Numbered from the stretch's first letter, positions 10,050-20,162 are shown. The stretch is DNA of 64,000 nt from Saprospiraceae bacterium (GCA_016715405.1 JADKAE010000004.1:62001-126000), one strand, 5' to 3'. Notes: generated by a model not told the origin, from the sequence alone. Numbers and translations are program-made.

Positions 10050-11009
10050 TTAAGATTTTCTTTGCAAAGCGCGTTTAACGGCTGCTATTACATCGGGAAC
10101 TCCCAGACCGTATTTGTCAAGCAATTCCATTGGTTTGCCGCTTTCGCCAAACGAGTCGTTTACGGCTACAAATTCTATGGGTAAAGGCAGGCGGCGAGCC
10201 AGCAGCCCGGCTATACTTTCACCGAGGCCGCCATTGCGCTGGTGTTCTTCCGCGCTTACCACGCATTTTGTTTTACTCACTGAATCGAGAATGGTTTCTT
10301 CATCCAGCGGTTTTATGGTATGTACGTTGATGACTTCACAGCTAATGCCCTCGGCGGCCAGCGCCCGGGCGGCTTCCACAGCTTGCCACACCATATGTCC
10401 GGTGGCGATCAGGCTGATATCTGCGCCGGTGCTCAATACCTGGGCTTTTCCTATTTCAAAACGCTGGTTTTCGGGCGTAAATACCGGCCAGTTGGGGCGT
10501 CCGAAACGCAGGTAAACCGGACCGTAGTGTTCGGCGATAGCCATGGTAGCTGCTTTGGTCTGGTTGTAATCGCAGGGGCAGATCACCGCAAAGCCGGGCA
10601 GCATTTTTATCATCCCGATATCTTCCAGAATCTGGTGCGTGGCGCCGTCTTCACCCAGGGTAAGCCCGGCATGAGAAGCGCATACCTTCACGTTTTTGTC
10701 GGAATAGGCAATAGATTGGCGCAACTGGTCGTACACCCGGCCTGTCGAAAAATTGGCAAAAGTACCCGTATAGGGAATTTTGCCGGAAGTGGCCAGGCCG
10801 GCGGCGATGCCCATCATATTGGCTTCGGCAATTCCCACCTGAAAAAAACGCTCGGGGAAGTCTTTGATAAAAGCTTCCATCTTTAGCGATCCCACCAAAT
10901 CGGCGCATAAAGCCACTACCTCCGGGTTGAGTTTGCCTATTTCGTACAAGCCCGCCCCGAATCCATCGCGAGTGGCTTTGCTGCCTGTGTTTATGAGTTG
11001 ATCAAGCAT
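10050..11009 (-). CDS. Transketolase, C-terminal subunit
   Basis: The 319-residue second half of a split transketolase (pyrimidine-binding and C-terminal domains), which with the 11120-11980 product transfers two-carbon units in the pentose phosphate pathway. Visible motifs include ALCADLVGSLK, FFQVGIAEANMMGIAAGLA, HAGLTLGEDGATHQ and VYLRFGRPNWPVF. It is downstream of and co-oriented with the N-terminal half, separated by a hairpin repeat. Confidence 0.92.
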   Translation of the reverse strand: MLDQLINTGSKATRDGFGAGLYEIGKLNPEVVALCADLVGSLKMEAFIKDFPERFFQVGIAEANMMGIAAGLATSGKIPYTGTFANFSTGRVYDQLRQSIAYSDKNVKVCASHAGLTLGEDGATHQILEDIGMIKMLPGFAVICPCDYNQTKAATMAIAEHYGPVYLRFGRPNWPVFTPENQRFEIGKAQVLSTGADISLIATGHMVWQAVEAARALAAEGISCEVINVHTIKPLDEETILDSVSKTKCVVSAEEHQRNGGLGESIAGLLARRLPLPIEFVAVNDSFGESGKPMELLDKYGLGVPDVIAAVKRALQRKS

Positions 11010-11019
11010 AGTTTTTGTT

Positions 11020-11117
11020 TAGCGGTCAGCAATTAGCGGTCAGCAGTCAGCTTTTTGCAGCAAGGCAGAATACTATTTCTCAGATCTGACTGCTGATTGC
11101 CAACTGCTGATTGCTAT
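11020..11117. repeat. Period-7 inverted repeat (TCAGCAR family)
   Basis: The left arm has units such as GCGGTCAGCAATTAGC and the right arm the complementary CTGACTGCTGATTGCC units, with about 40 bp between them. It sits between the two transketolase genes of one operon, so it is within a transcript rather than at its end. Confidence 0.8.
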
Positions 11118-11119
11118 TA

Positions 11120-11980
11120 TTATATTTCTCCCGGCCCCGGGTAATCTCCCAGTGTTTCGGGGAGTTGGGCGAGGGCCTGGATGGCTTGTTCTTTATTGGG
11201 GGCTACGCCGTGCCATTTGTGGGAGCCCGTCATAAAGTCGACGCCGAAACCCATTTCGGTGCGCATCAGCACAACCACGGGGCGGCCTTTGCCGGTGAGT
11301 TCTCCGGCGTGTTGCAGGGTATGTAGCAGCGAAGCCATATCGTTACCGGGGGTATGCAGCACCTCCCAGCCGAAGGCTTCCCATTTGGCAGGGAGGTTGC
11401 CCAGTGAGATCACCTCGTCGTTGGGGCCGTCGATCTGCTGGCCGTTCCAGTCTACCGTAACGATCAGGTTATCTACTTTGTGGTGGGCGGCAAACATGGC
11501 GGCTTCCCAGATCTGGCCTTCCTGCAGTTCACCGTCACCGGTGAGAGCATATACCAGGTGGGGATCGCCGTTGAGTTTTTTGGCCAGTGCGGCGCCGATG
11601 GCCACCGAGATGCCTTGGCCTAGCGATCCCGAAGCGATGCGTATGCCTGGCAGTCCCTCGTGGGTAGCAGGGTGTCCTTGCAGCCGCGAGTGGAGCTGGC
11701 GGAAAGTGGCCAATTCTTCAATGGGGAAATAGCCTGCCCGGGCAAGTACGCTGTACCACACCGGCGAAATATGGCCGTTGGAGAGGAAAAACATATCCTC
11801 GCCCTTGCCTGTCATGTCAAAATGAGGATGGCGGCGAAGCACCTTAAAATACAAAGCGGTAAAAAAATCGGCGCATCCCAATGAACCGCCGGGGTGGCCG
11901 CTATTGGAATAGTAGGTCTGTCTGATGATATCGCGTCTAACCTGAGAAGCAATGTCCTTGAGTTGGGTTATATCGGCCAT
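11120..11980 (-). CDS. Transketolase, N-terminal (thiamine pyrophosphate-binding) subunit
   Basis: A 286-residue N-terminal half of split transketolase. It carries YSNSGHPGGSLGCADFFTAL, LSNGHISPVWYSVLA, ASGSLGQGISVAIGAALA and the TPP motif TGDGELQEGQIWEAAMFA ending in VDWNGQQIDG. The start MADITQLKDI at 11980 is preferred over one 27 bp upstream. It forms a heteromer with the downstream subunit. Confidence 0.92.
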   Translation of the reverse strand: MADITQLKDIASQVRRDIIRQTYYSNSGHPGGSLGCADFFTALYFKVLRRHPHFDMTGKGEDMFFLSNGHISPVWYSVLARAGYFPIEELATFRQLHSRLQGHPATHEGLPGIRIASGSLGQGISVAIGAALAKKLNGDPHLVYALTGDGELQEGQIWEAAMFAAHHKVDNLIVTVDWNGQQIDGPNDEVISLGNLPAKWEAFGWEVLHTPGNDMASLLHTLQHAGELTGKGRPVVVLMRTEMGFGVDFMTGSHKWHGVAPNKEQAIQALAQLPETLGDYPGPGEI

Positions 11981-12062
11981 GATCGAGTTTTTAATGAGAA
12001 AGGGCAATCCAGATTAGCCCTGGATTGCCCTTTTTTGTATGCTAACGCTTTAGTCAGCAGCA

Positions 12063-12335
12063 TTAATTGAGGGCGTCATTAAGTTTCTTACCAGGCTTAA
12101 ATTTGGCTTGCTTCTTGGCAGAAATTTTAATCGTGGCGCCGGTTTGCGGGTTGCGGCCACTGCGAGCCTTGCGCTGAGAAACAGAGAACGTACCGAAACC
12201 TACAAGGGTAACGGAATCATCTTTTTTGAGTGCATCGGTGACACTGCCCAATACGGCATTGAGTGCATTTTCTGCCTGAGCTTTGGTCAAACCTGCGCTT
12301 TCGGCAATCTTGTTGATCAGATCTCCCTTGTTCAT
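12063..12335 (-). CDS. HU-family DNA-binding protein
   Basis: A 90-residue histone-like protein with the family signature GFGTFSVSQRKARSGRNPQT and the DNA-binding arm. It starts MNKGDLINKIAESAGLTKAQ. It is a nucleoid protein, likely a homodimer. A good Bacteroidota promoter lies 30-60 bp upstream. Confidence 0.97.
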   Translation of the reverse strand: MNKGDLINKIAESAGLTKAQAENALNAVLGSVTDALKKDDSVTLVGFGTFSVSQRKARSGRNPQTGATIKISAKKQAKFKPGKKLNDALN

Positions 12336-12364
12336 TTCAATGGTTTTTAATTAGAAAGATGCGA

Positions 12365-12395
12365 CAAATTTAGAGGCTGCTTTCATGAAAACCAA
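12365..12395 (-). promoter_or_regulatory. Bacteroidota-type promoter of the HU gene
   Basis: Read on the minus strand, TTGG (12392-12395) is followed after 19 bases by TAAATTTG (12365-12372). This matches the TTTG/TTG and TAnnTTTG boxes of the Bacteroidota primary sigma factor. The ATG follows about 30 bases downstream. Confidence 0.7.
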
Positions 12396-12468
12396 GCGTT
12401 TATTGGTAAAAAAACTTGCCAAAGCCAGAAAATACGGGCATTTCACAAAAAATACCCCTTCAATGGTA

Positions 12469-12476
12469 TACCTTTG
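12469..12476 (+). promoter_or_regulatory. Probable -7 box for the small lipoprotein gene
   Basis: TACCTTTG fits the TAnnTTTG -7 consensus 40 bp before the ATG at 12516. No clear TTTG box is seen at the expected distance, so the call rests on one element. Confidence 0.45.
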
Positions 12477-12515
12477 AGGCGTGTAATCAACGTTGTATGT
12501 AAAAAATTATAAAGC

Positions 12516-12707
12516 ATGAAGCATAAAATCTGGTTGTTATTGTTTTGTAGTCTACTGGTCTTTACTGGCACACTGTCAACGGGTTGCAGTAGGAAGTCGG
12601 GCTGCCCGGCATACGAAAGTGCCCAAACCAAAACGAACCGCAAAGGTCAACTCCCCAATAAACGCGGCAATTCGAATCTTTTTCCTAAGGATATGCGAAG
12701 AAATTAG
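12516..12707 (+). CDS. Small conserved lipoprotein
   Basis: A 63-residue protein with a lipoprotein signal peptide and lipobox near residue 24 (LSTGCSRK). The mature part carries CPAYESAQ and ends in KRGNSNLFPKDMRR. From memory, short lipoproteins with a CPAY motif and a basic NLFPK-type tail are common in Bacteroidota, but the function is unknown. Confidence 0.75.
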   Translation: MKHKIWLLLFCSLLVFTGTLSTGCSRKSGCPAYESAQTKTNRKGQLPNKRGNSNLFPKDMRRN

Positions 12708-12710
12708 CCG

Positions 12711-12808
12711 GTTGTCTGTTGTCGGTTGTCTGTTGTCGGTTATTGAACTGATTATCTGCGATTGAAAAAAATGAACCGACAACCGAGAACTGACAACCGA
12801 CAACCGAT
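12711..12808. repeat. Period-7 inverted repeat (TTGTCGG family)
   Basis: Five GGTTGTC/TGTTGTC heptamers on the left (12711-12741) face CCGACAA units on the right (12776-12807), giving a hairpin with a loop of about 35 bp. It separates the small lipoprotein gene from the GH3 promoter. Confidence 0.85.
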
Positions 12809-12846
12809 CAATAGCAGCGATTAGTCGAAAAGGCTCGTTATAAGGA

Positions 12847-12877
12847 TTGAAAATATATTCGAATGCCGCTAACTTTG
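12847..12877 (+). promoter_or_regulatory. Promoter of the GH3-family gene
   Basis: TTG at 12847-12849 and TAACTTTG at 12870-12877 are 20 bases apart, matching the Bacteroidota consensus. This places the real start downstream, at the ATG 12920, rather than at 12863. Confidence 0.65.
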
Positions 12878-12919
12878 TGGCGCTTAGAAGAAGCGCTAAA
12901 AAATAATCCAAATTATACC

Positions 12920-14457
12920 ATGACATCAGTTGCAAGTTCGCTGGTAAAAGGCGGGGTCAAACTCGTTCAACAATTTGATCGCCCCTATTTGTCTCCTGAA
13001 GCGCAACAGAGAAACGTGCTGCTGCAGTTGTTGAAAAAAGCGGAGTACACTGCATTCGGAAAGCATTACGACTTTTCGCAGATGCTGCTGCACCCCGACC
13101 CACTATACCTGTTTCAGCGCGAGGTGCCCCTCCACGATTACGATAAAATGTTTGACGAGTGGTGGCATCGCAGCCTGGCGGGCGAACCCGACGTAAGTTG
13201 GAAAGGGTATGTACGCCATTTTGCCCTCAGCTCAGGCACTGCAGGCGCCGCTAGCAAGTACATTCCGGTTACCACCGATATGACCCGAGCCATGCGCCAG
13301 AGTGCATTGCGCATGTTCTCTTGTCTGCCCAAATACGATGTGCCGGCCCATCTGTATATCAAAGACTGGCTGATGATCGGCGGAAGCGCCTCGCTTCAAA
13401 ACCTGGGCCATTGTTATGCCGGTGACCTCAGCGGTATCAATGCCAGACGACCGCCTATTTGGATAAGACGTTTTTATAAACCCGGAACGGCTATTGCCCG
13501 CATTCCAAACTGGGACGAGCGCACCCAAGCCATTGTAGCCAATGCCCCCAGTGGGATGTAAGCATTCTTACCGGCATTCCCTCCTGGGTACAACTCACCC
13601 TGGAGAGCGTCATTGACCACTACAAATTGAACCACATCCACGAAATATGGCCCAACCTCAGCTTGTTCGTTACGGGCGGCACTGCCTTTGAACCGTATCG
13701 CCGCAGCTTTGAGCGACTTCTGGGTAAACCGTTGATCTACCAGGACTCTTACCTGGCCAGCGAAGGATTTATTGCCTTCCAGGCCCGCCCCGAAACGCAT
13801 GCCATGCGCCTCGTGCTCAACAACGGCCTTTTCTACGAATTTGTACCATTTAATGAACTCAATTTTGACGACGATGGACAATTGCGCAAAAGCGCCGAAA
13901 CGCTCACCATCGACGAAGTAGAGGAAGGCGTCGACTACGCCTTACTGCTCACCACCTGCGCCGGCGCCTGGCGCTACCTCATTGGCGACACAGTGCGCTT
14001 TGTCAACAAAGACCTCAGCGAAATTGTAATCACGGGCCGCACCAAACACTTCCTCAGCATCTGCGGTGAACACCTCTCCGTGGATAATATGAACCAGGCC
14101 GTAAGTCACGTATCCGGAATACTCGGCATCGATATACGGGAGTTTACGGTGTCGGGCGTAAAATCGGGCAACCACTTTGCCCACCATTGGTACCTCGGCG
14201 TCGATCAACCCGTCGATCAGCGCGCACTGGTACAAACCCTGGACGCCCAACTCATGGAACTCAACGACGACTATCGCGCGGAGCGCTCGGCTATGCTCGA
14301 CCAACTGCGCATCACTACGGTTCCCTCTCATTTCTTCTACGACTGGCAGCGCATTCAAGGCAAAATGAACGGGCAGAGCAAAGTGCCCCGTGTGATGAAG
14401 TCCAGCCAGTTTGCAGAGTGGGAACAGTTTGTAGCCTCCCAACAGTCGGCTTTGTGA
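12920..14457 (+). CDS. GH3 auxin-responsive-promoter family protein (acyl-adenylate type), one frameshift
   Basis: About 512 residues of a GH3-like adenylating enzyme, a family that links carboxylates to amino acids or other acceptors in plants and is common but little studied in Bacteroidota. Visible are YTAFGKHYDF, the phosphate-binding FALSSGTAGAASKYIPVT, then after a break near 13560 SLFVTGGTAFEPYR, YLASEGFIAFQ, WRYLIGDTVRF and VITGRTKHFLSICGEHL. The stop overlaps the next gene's GTG start. Confidence 0.88.
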
Positions 14458-15083
14458 GTGCATTGTGGCAAGGGATGCTGCTCGGGTTGAGTATGAGCCT
14501 GTTGATAGGCCCCGTTGTATTTCTCTTCCTTCAAACAGGTATTGAACGCGGCTTTCGCGCAGGCGCCATGGCGGGCCTCGGCGTTTGGATGAGCGACTTA
14601 CTCTATGTGGCAGGCTTTTATTTTGGGGTATCTTATATCATCAAGATTATTCACTGGTCGGGGTTTAAAACCTGGGCAGGCTTATTGGGCGGTATACTCC
14701 TCATCGGTATTGGCATTCATAGCATCATAAGTCGCCCCCCGCATATTCACAGCGAAAACAGAATACCTACATCGGGAGCGTCGTACTTCAAACTGTGGGC
14801 AAAAGGTTTTTTTATTAATACGCTGAATCCGTTTGCCGCCTTTTTCTGGTTGGGTGTAATCAGCACCGTCTCAGGGAGCTATATACAAAAGCCATTGCAC
14901 TCCATCTACTTCTTTAGCGGCGTGCTGGGAATAATTGTGATAACTGATCTCTTGAAAGTTTTACTTGCCAAGCGCATCAAACCCTGGCTCAATACTTCTC
15001 ATATCATGCAGATGCGCAGACTTTCGGGCATAGCAATGATTGCCCTGGGCATCATGCTATTCGTCCGGGCAATTTGGTGGTGA
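14454..15083 (+). CDS. LysE-family transporter
   Basis: A 209-residue membrane protein with about six helices. GTG at 14454 overlaps the GH3 stop (GTGA) and gives a natural N-terminus, ALWQGMLLGLSMSLLIGPVV, which is typical of LysE/RhtB exporters; FFINTLNPFAAFFWLG matches the family's conserved NP motif. Coupling to GH3 suggests it may export a GH3 product, but that is inference. Confidence 0.85.
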   Translation: MSALWQGMLLGLSMSLLIGPVVFLFLQTGIERGFRAGAMAGLGVWMSDLLYVAGFYFGVSYIIKIIHWSGFKTWAGLLGGILLIGIGIHSIISRPPHIHSENRIPTSGASYFKLWAKGFFINTLNPFAAFFWLGVISTVSGSYIQKPLHSIYFFSGVLGIIVITDLLKVLLAKRIKPWLNTSHIMQMRRLSGIAMIALGIMLFVRAIWW

Positions 15084-15194
15084 GCAACTTCTTCCGAAAG
15101 TGAAAATAAAAAGGAGGGCCAATACCTGACAGGTTTTGGATATGTTCACCTGGAAGACTTATTACGTTGCAATCGGGAAGCTCCAAACCGCTTG

Positions 15195-15449
15195 TTATAA
15201 ACTCGCGCTAAAGAGACCGTTGAGCCAGCTTCTGAAAGCAAAGCGCCGACGGGCTACTTCTTTTGGATCTTGTGGAGCCGGTTCAACCGCTTGCTTTCCG
15301 GCAGCGGCATCCTGCTGCGCTAAAAGAGCGGCGGCTTTTCTTTCCTCCTCTTCTTTCAGTGCTACAAAAGGCTTCATCTCTTCCCCGCAAAATTCTTCAT
15401 AATCTTCCGGGATCATCATGGGATTGATAGATTTACTCTTAACAGACAT
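15195..15449 (-). CDS. Hypothetical 84-residue charged protein
   Basis: A short protein with a helical, Glu/Ala/Lys-rich middle (ALKEEEERKAAALLAQQ) and a basic C-terminus. There is no signal peptide and no known motif. It is convergent with the LysE gene. Codon use resembles its neighbours, so it is probably real. Confidence 0.55.
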   Translation of the reverse strand: MSVKSKSINPMMIPEDYEEFCGEEMKPFVALKEEEERKAAALLAQQDAAAGKQAVEPAPQDPKEVARRRFAFRSWLNGLFSASL

Positions 15450-15791
15450 TGCTGTAAAATTTAACGTCTAAAATTGTGTCTAGTATCAGTTCGTAAGTTC
15501 GTTCAGTTAATATCCGCCTAAAGCAACCCGCTTGCGAGTCACTACAGTTTTAATTCAATGAAATCGCTTTAGGTGTTGATGGAAAGTCAGATAGTCGCTG
15601 TCTCTCTTTATTAAATGTATAACCTGACGATTGGCAAAGAGTTTCAGTTATAACGAAAAAAAACGCTAAAACCGCAGCTCATTTTGAAAAAAATACATCA
15701 AAAACCAAAATCCGGCTGTACAATATGGTCTTAATACCCCAATATACGTATTATTATTGTGCGAAGCAGGGTGATTAAGCTAATTTTAACA
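15450..15791. other. Intergenic stretch without gene
   Basis: AT-rich DNA with stops in all frames. I see no RNA gene or clear promoter. It ends at the period-13 inverted repeat. Confidence 0.5.
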
Positions 15792-15942
15792 TAACTGTTT
15801 AGTAGGGTTTAGTGCATGCGCAGTTTAGCGATAGGGTTTAGTTAACTATACATACAGCTAAACCCTAACGCTAAACCCAATCGCTAAACCCAATCGCTAA
15901 ACCCAATCGCTAAACCCAATCGCTAAACCCAACTAAACAGTT
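15792..15942. repeat. Inverted repeat with tandem 13-bp units (AATCGCTAAACCC)
   Basis: The outer arms TAACTGTTTAGT and ACTAAACAGTTA pair exactly. Inside, GGGTTTAG-type units on the left face about five tandem copies of AATCGCTAAACCC on the right. A sibling lies at 20163-20287. Confidence 0.85.
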
Positions 15943-16536
15943 ACATTTTAACATTAAACCTTTTTCAATATTGCGCATCTAATTACCAAAAATTGACCGA
16001 TATGAAGCATTTGCTAAAAATCTCAGCACCACTTACCTTATTACTGACACTCACTGTAGCGAGCTTGCATGCACAGGAAATGGCCGATTCTACCGGCCTG
16101 CCCGGCGACCATTTCAGCTTACAAGGCGCATTGGAGCTTTTCAAAAAAGCCCAGTCACCCGAAGATTTTGAATCACTGTTGAACCAGGAAGAAAACCACG
16201 TAAACAACCTCGACCTGAACGGCGACGGCGACATCGACTACGTCCGCGTGGTGGACAACCAGGACGAAGACGCCCACGCGATCGTATTACAAGCCATTGT
16301 GGCAAAAGACGAATTTCAGGATATAGCCGTCATCGAAATCGAAAAGACGGCGACGAATCGGCGATTCTCCAGATTATTGGCGACGAAGATATCTACGGCG
16401 AAAACGTGATTGTAGAACCCTTTGAGGAAGAAGACGGCGACGACGGCAAAGGCCCCCGTATGACCGAGGAAACCGTCAGGATAGTGGTCAACGTGTGGGG
16501 CTGGCCCAGCGTGCGGTTTGTATATGCCCCGGGTTA

Positions 16537-16546
16537 CCGCGTATGG
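16537..16546. repeat. Left 10-bp target-site duplication of IS copy 1
   Basis: CCGCGTATGG here is repeated exactly at 18069-18078, directly outside the two IS ends. Confidence 0.95.
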
Positions 16547-18068
16547 TAGGCTGTTCAGTTTGACACCTTTTTCATCCTGTGTTATTTAGCTCCTGCTCCA
16601 AGCGTCGTCGTAATCCCAGGAAGTTATGACACACGTTTTTTTCTTCCCAGGCCCTCACCTTCGGTTCGCTTACTTTGCCCAATGCTTCGGTGACGTAATT
16701 TATACTAATGGGCTGATTGTATAGGGGCGATGCTGAGTACGTCGGCCTGATGGCTTTCACCACCTTTGTTCTTATAGCGCCCGAAGGTACTCTCAATGAT
16801 GTCCGAGCAACACAGTAATCTGCCATGGGCTTCATACTTGGGGGCATGAGCGGCAAAGTAGGCTTCCAGCCGTTTAATAAACTTGCGGGCCGCGTGGCGA
16901 CTACCTCCTGTTGGTTCACATAGCTTTGCACCGCTGCTGCCAGCGCCGATGGCTGGCCGTACTCAGTCCTGCGGATTTTAGGATTTTAGCCGTTATATCC
17001 ACCAGGTCGCGAACCTGGTCAGGCGACGCAGTAAAGCCGGTTGGCGACGGTAAAACAACAGGGGCCGGCGTACTTTATCCGGTAGCTGCTCCCAGTAAGT
17101 GTCCATGCGACGCACCCATTCGACGATCCTAAAGAGCCGTAAAAAGCGATCTTTGTCGCGTAATGTCGGCGGCAGTAACCCGCCCCAATCCGTTAGTAAA
17201 AAACGGCAGCGCAACGCTCCAATGGCGGCGCACAGTTCTTGTAGCGACTTGTCCTTATTGAAGAGGTCCTTAACCACGTTCATCATTTCATGGCTGCAGT
17301 CACCCACCCAACTGTAATCCAGTCGGCGCACGGCCGCTAGTAGAGACGTCCCCCGGTCGCTAATCAGATAGGCTACGTTGAGTCTCGGAAAGCCTGCCAG
17401 CGTTCGCCCTACAAAGTCGGCGATTAAATCTCCTGTCCAGGAATGCTGAACTTCCATACCCAGAACCTGGACGTCCTCTCCCCTCAACGCTGTACAATGG
17501 CTGTGCTCCTTGTTGAGCGGTACGCCCAGCAGCAGCAACAGTTTTTCCGTACCAATCTGGATACTCTCATCCATAATAAGTGCTATTTCTCCCCGCTGGT
17601 CTCGAACACTTTCCAGGGCATGCAACCCGCAGCGCAGCACCCAATTGCGCACAGAACCGGACTAGGCCGACCCGTGAAGGACCACCCCATGAAACAAGCC
17701 AAAAACTGCGCCGTCGCCGCCGCACAGCGCAGTGAGCCCCCGTTGATAACAATGAATACCGCAAGGGCAATCATCTGACCGGGGTACTTGTGGTTGAACA
17801 CCGGGCGAGGCTCGGCTATTCGCCTAAGTCGTTCGTTCTCCGCTTCAAGCCGCACAATCCGCTGTCGGCTATATTTCAGTCGATCTCGTAACCGTCGGCG
17901 CTCATTAGTCCGACCTTTAGCCTTGGCTTTTAAGCGATTTATCTTACCTTTAGTCCGCGCCCACATGGATTGCTTTTTTTGGTGGTACACTAAAGGTACG
18001 AAGTGTGGGCGTACCTTCACCAAAGCAAAAAAACGTCGGACTGATTTTTCGTCAAACTGAACAGCCTA
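16547..18068 (-). mobile_element. Insertion sequence, copy 1 (18-bp TIRs, 10-bp TSD)
   Basis: A 1522-bp element with perfect terminal inverted repeats TAGGCTGTTCAGTTTGAC and a 10-bp target duplication. It is nearly identical to the element at 36330-37874, from which it differs mainly by small indels. The single gene is on the minus strand. The IS family is not one I can assign with confidence; a DDE transposase with 10-bp duplications would fit an ISNCY or IS4-like group. Confidence 0.95.
16572..18023 (-). CDS. DDE transposase of IS copy 1, frameshifted
   Basis: The product is about 480 residues when repaired: a basic coiled N-terminus (TKGKINRLKAKAKGRTNERR), then MDESIQIGTEKLLLLLGV (candidate first Asp), VAYLISDRG (second Asp) and DIIESTFGRYKNK (candidate Glu). 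Breaks near 17640, 16985, 16770 and 16735 fall at places where copy 2 has a different length, so the two copies together give an intact frame. The function is cut-and-paste or copy transposition of its own element. Confidence 0.85.
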
Positions 18069-18587
18069 CCGCGTATGGGCATCACCCTGGTATTGGGGTT
18101 ATTATCCCCGCGCCTGGCGCCCCTGGCGCCCTCACCCCTTCCGCGTGTTCTGGCCGCGCACTACCCGCTATCATGTGCGTTACCACGTAGTGGCGTACAT
18201 AGAGTTACACACGCCCACCGCGTGTATACCCCGGTGCGCCGCACATCCGTGACGGTAACGCGCACCCACTCGGCCTCGGTGACCAAATACCGCGCCGATA
18301 GGGGGGTAACTGTAAATAAAACCACTACCGGTGTAAAATATACCGGCACCCGCGGCAATACGGTGAGCGGAAAACGCTCCAAAACTACCGTGGAATATCA
18401 CGGCAAAAACCGCGACGTAAAAGCCACCCGCACTACTAAACAGGGCAAGGCGCAGAAAAATAACGGCGGCACGGTGAAAGGGAAGAAGACGACTACCCGG
18501 GTGAAGACGAGAAAGCATTGATGTAGCCTTGATGGCCCTGGTGGTGAGGGAGAGAGTGGGAGAGCGAGGGAGGGAGAGATCATGGGG

Positions 18588-18619
18588 AATCCGGGAATGG
18601 CGTGAGCTGTTCCCGGATT
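18588..18619 (+). terminator. Hairpin (AATCCGGGAA / TTCCCGGATT)
   Basis: Ten-base perfect arms with a 12-base loop lie about 70 bp after the 3' end of the interrupted gene. A short T-rich stretch follows, so a rho-independent terminator is plausible. Confidence 0.5.
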
Positions 18620-18803
18620 TTATGTTTTCAGGCTTCGACTTCGCTCAATCTGCAGTAGTGTCGCCAAGTCCCCCCCTCGCCAAGTCCCAAAATCGCCCAC
18701 TCGCTATTATTTTGTCAAAAACACGTGATACTTGGTCGGAATTTTTGTGTGGATGATGAATAATTTATCCAGTTTGAACAAAATTCCTTTAAAACCAACA
18801 AAA

Positions 18804-19493
18804 ATGAAATCTTTCGAGCAAGTATTCACTTCAATTGCAGCCTTCATAATGGGGCTAATGCCCGCTGCCGGTTTTGGATTCTTTGCCTATTTATGTTACG
18901 CAGGAATACCGGGTGCAGGAGGTATTGTAGGCGCACTGCTATTTACTTTAGCAGGACTGTTTTTTGGGTATCAAATTTATATTACCGCCAGCCGGCGCGG
19001 AATAGGTGAATTTGTATCAAGACTGGACGCCAGTCCTGACCTCGACAACCTGGCGCCTACCAGCAATTCAAACTATCGCAAGCTAACAGCTCGGGAATAT
19101 TTCGACCTTCATCAAAAAGGCGAGATGCTCTTCAAAGGCGGATACCTGAGAATTTGGGGAGATTTTAGAGAACGGCAACTCGAAACCGTTAATCTCATCG
19201 ATCGCGTTCAACTCGACGAACCCAATACGCTGCAATTGCTATTTTCATCCGGCAATCGGCTGACTATTCATAAACCGGAGACGATTCTGGAATCGCCAAC
19301 CTATCTAAAAATCCTCAGCGCCGATAGCATAAAATGGGAATGGTTTGACGAGGAGCAGAAAAGAACATGTTACTTTTCTTACCATTTGCAGAATTCCCGA
19401 ATCAGCACATACACCAATTCAAGCTGGGAAAGCCATGATATGGATATTCTTCTGGGAGAGCCGGCGGTGTTAATGTCTCAGGTTGAGGAATAG
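18804..19493 (+). CDS. Hypothetical membrane protein
   Basis: A protein of about 229 residues from the ATG at 18804 (MKSFEQVFTSIAAFIMG). Two membrane helices lie at residues about 8-30 and 37-58, followed by a soluble C-terminal part rich in beta-forming residues and acidic patches. I do not recognise a family. The following stretch, 19497-19600, carries strong hairpins. Confidence 0.65.
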   Translation: MKSFEQVFTSIAAFIMGLMPAAGFGFFAYLCYAGIPGAGGIVGALLFTLAGLFFGYQIYITASRRGIGEFVSRLDASPDLDNLAPTSNSNYRKLTAREYFDLHQKGEMLFKGGYLRIWGDFRERQLETVNLIDRVQLDEPNTLQLLFSSGNRLTIHKPETILESPTYLKILSADSIKWEWFDEEQKRTCYFSYHLQNSRISTYTNSSWESHDMDILLGEPAVLMSQVEE

Positions 19494-19496
19494 CCA

Positions 19497-19600
19497 CAAG
19501 GAGGTGACATCTTTCGATGTACGAGGGAAGGTGTCATCTCCTTGTTCCCGGGAGCGAGATGTCACCTTCCCTCGTGCCTCGGCAAGATGACACATCTTCG
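19497..19600. repeat. Overlapping hairpins around GGTGTCATCTCC
   Basis: Two nested pairings are possible: AGGAGGTGACATC with GGTGTCATCTCCTT, and CGAGGGAAGGTG with CACCTTCCCTCG. The middle segment can pair with either side, so two alternative folds exist. No gene is present. Confidence 0.6.
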
Positions 19601-19644
19601 CCCAAAAATCGCCCCCTCTCCCCCTCGCCAAGTCCCCCCTCCCC

Positions 19645-20157
19645 TCACAAATCCGCTCCAAACAACAACAATACCTCCTCCTCGGCGCCGTATTTGATCT
19701 TTTTCTCGAACGTAAGGCCGATTTTTTGCAGCAGCTTGATAGAATGGGCGTTGTCTTCGGTAGTGATGGCTACCAGGCGGGGCAACTTGAGGGTGTGGCG
19801 GGCGTAGTCGACGGTGGCGGAGGCGACCTCGTAGGCGTAGTTTTTGCCGGCAAACTCGGGCAGGAGGGCAAAGCCGATGTCTACGTTTTCCAGGAATTCG
19901 CGTTTGATGAGGCCGCACATGCCGATGGGGGTTTCGGTTTTTTTCAGGGCGGCCATGTACAAGCCGAAGCCGTTGGTTTCGTAGCTTTTGATGGGGCCTT
20001 TCAGCAGGTAGTTGCGCGCATCGTCGATATTTCGCACGCCTCTGTCGCCGATGAATTGCATCCAGGTGGGGGTATTCAGCAGATTCAGGATAAAACTCGC
20101 GTCATCAACGGTAAATTCCCGGAGGATTAATCGCTCAGTTTCTACTATGGTCGCCAT
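19645..20157 (-). CDS. GNAT-family N-acetyltransferase (RimJ/RimL-like)
   Basis: A 170-residue acetyl-CoA-dependent acetyltransferase of the class that modifies ribosomal proteins or small amines. It starts TERLILREFTVDDASFIL and has IGMCGLIKREFL, DIGFALLPEFAGKNYAYE (acetyl-CoA-binding loop region) and ITTEDNAHSIKLLQKIGL. The substrate is unknown. Confidence 0.9.
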   Translation of the reverse strand: MATIVETERLILREFTVDDASFILNLLNTPTWMQFIGDRGVRNIDDARNYLLKGPIKSYETNGFGLYMAALKKTETPIGMCGLIKREFLENVDIGFALLPEFAGKNYAYEVASATVDYARHTLKLPRLVAITTEDNAHSIKLLQKIGLTFEKKIKYGAEEEVLLLFGADL

Positions 20158-20162
20158 TTTGT

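Larger units (their letters stand above)
16002..18521 (+). pseudogene. Secreted protein gene interrupted by IS copy 1
   Basis: The 5' part (16002-16546) encodes a signal peptide (MKHLLKISAPLTLLLTL), an Asp-rich stretch LDLNGDGDIDYVRVV that could bind calcium, and, after a homopolymer shift near 16345, a segment ending APGYRVW. The reading frame resumes exactly after the IS and its 10-bp duplication with YRVWASPWYWGYYPRAW. After another shift near 18190 it ends in a basic Thr/Lys-rich tail to 18521. The gene is broken by the insertion; without it the product would be about 330 residues. Function unknown. Confidence 0.8.

Noticed and set aside
15860..15935. Row of 13-bp repeats as a CRISPR array
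   Set aside because: Units are directly adjacent without spacers and form one arm of a hairpin; no cas genes are in the window.
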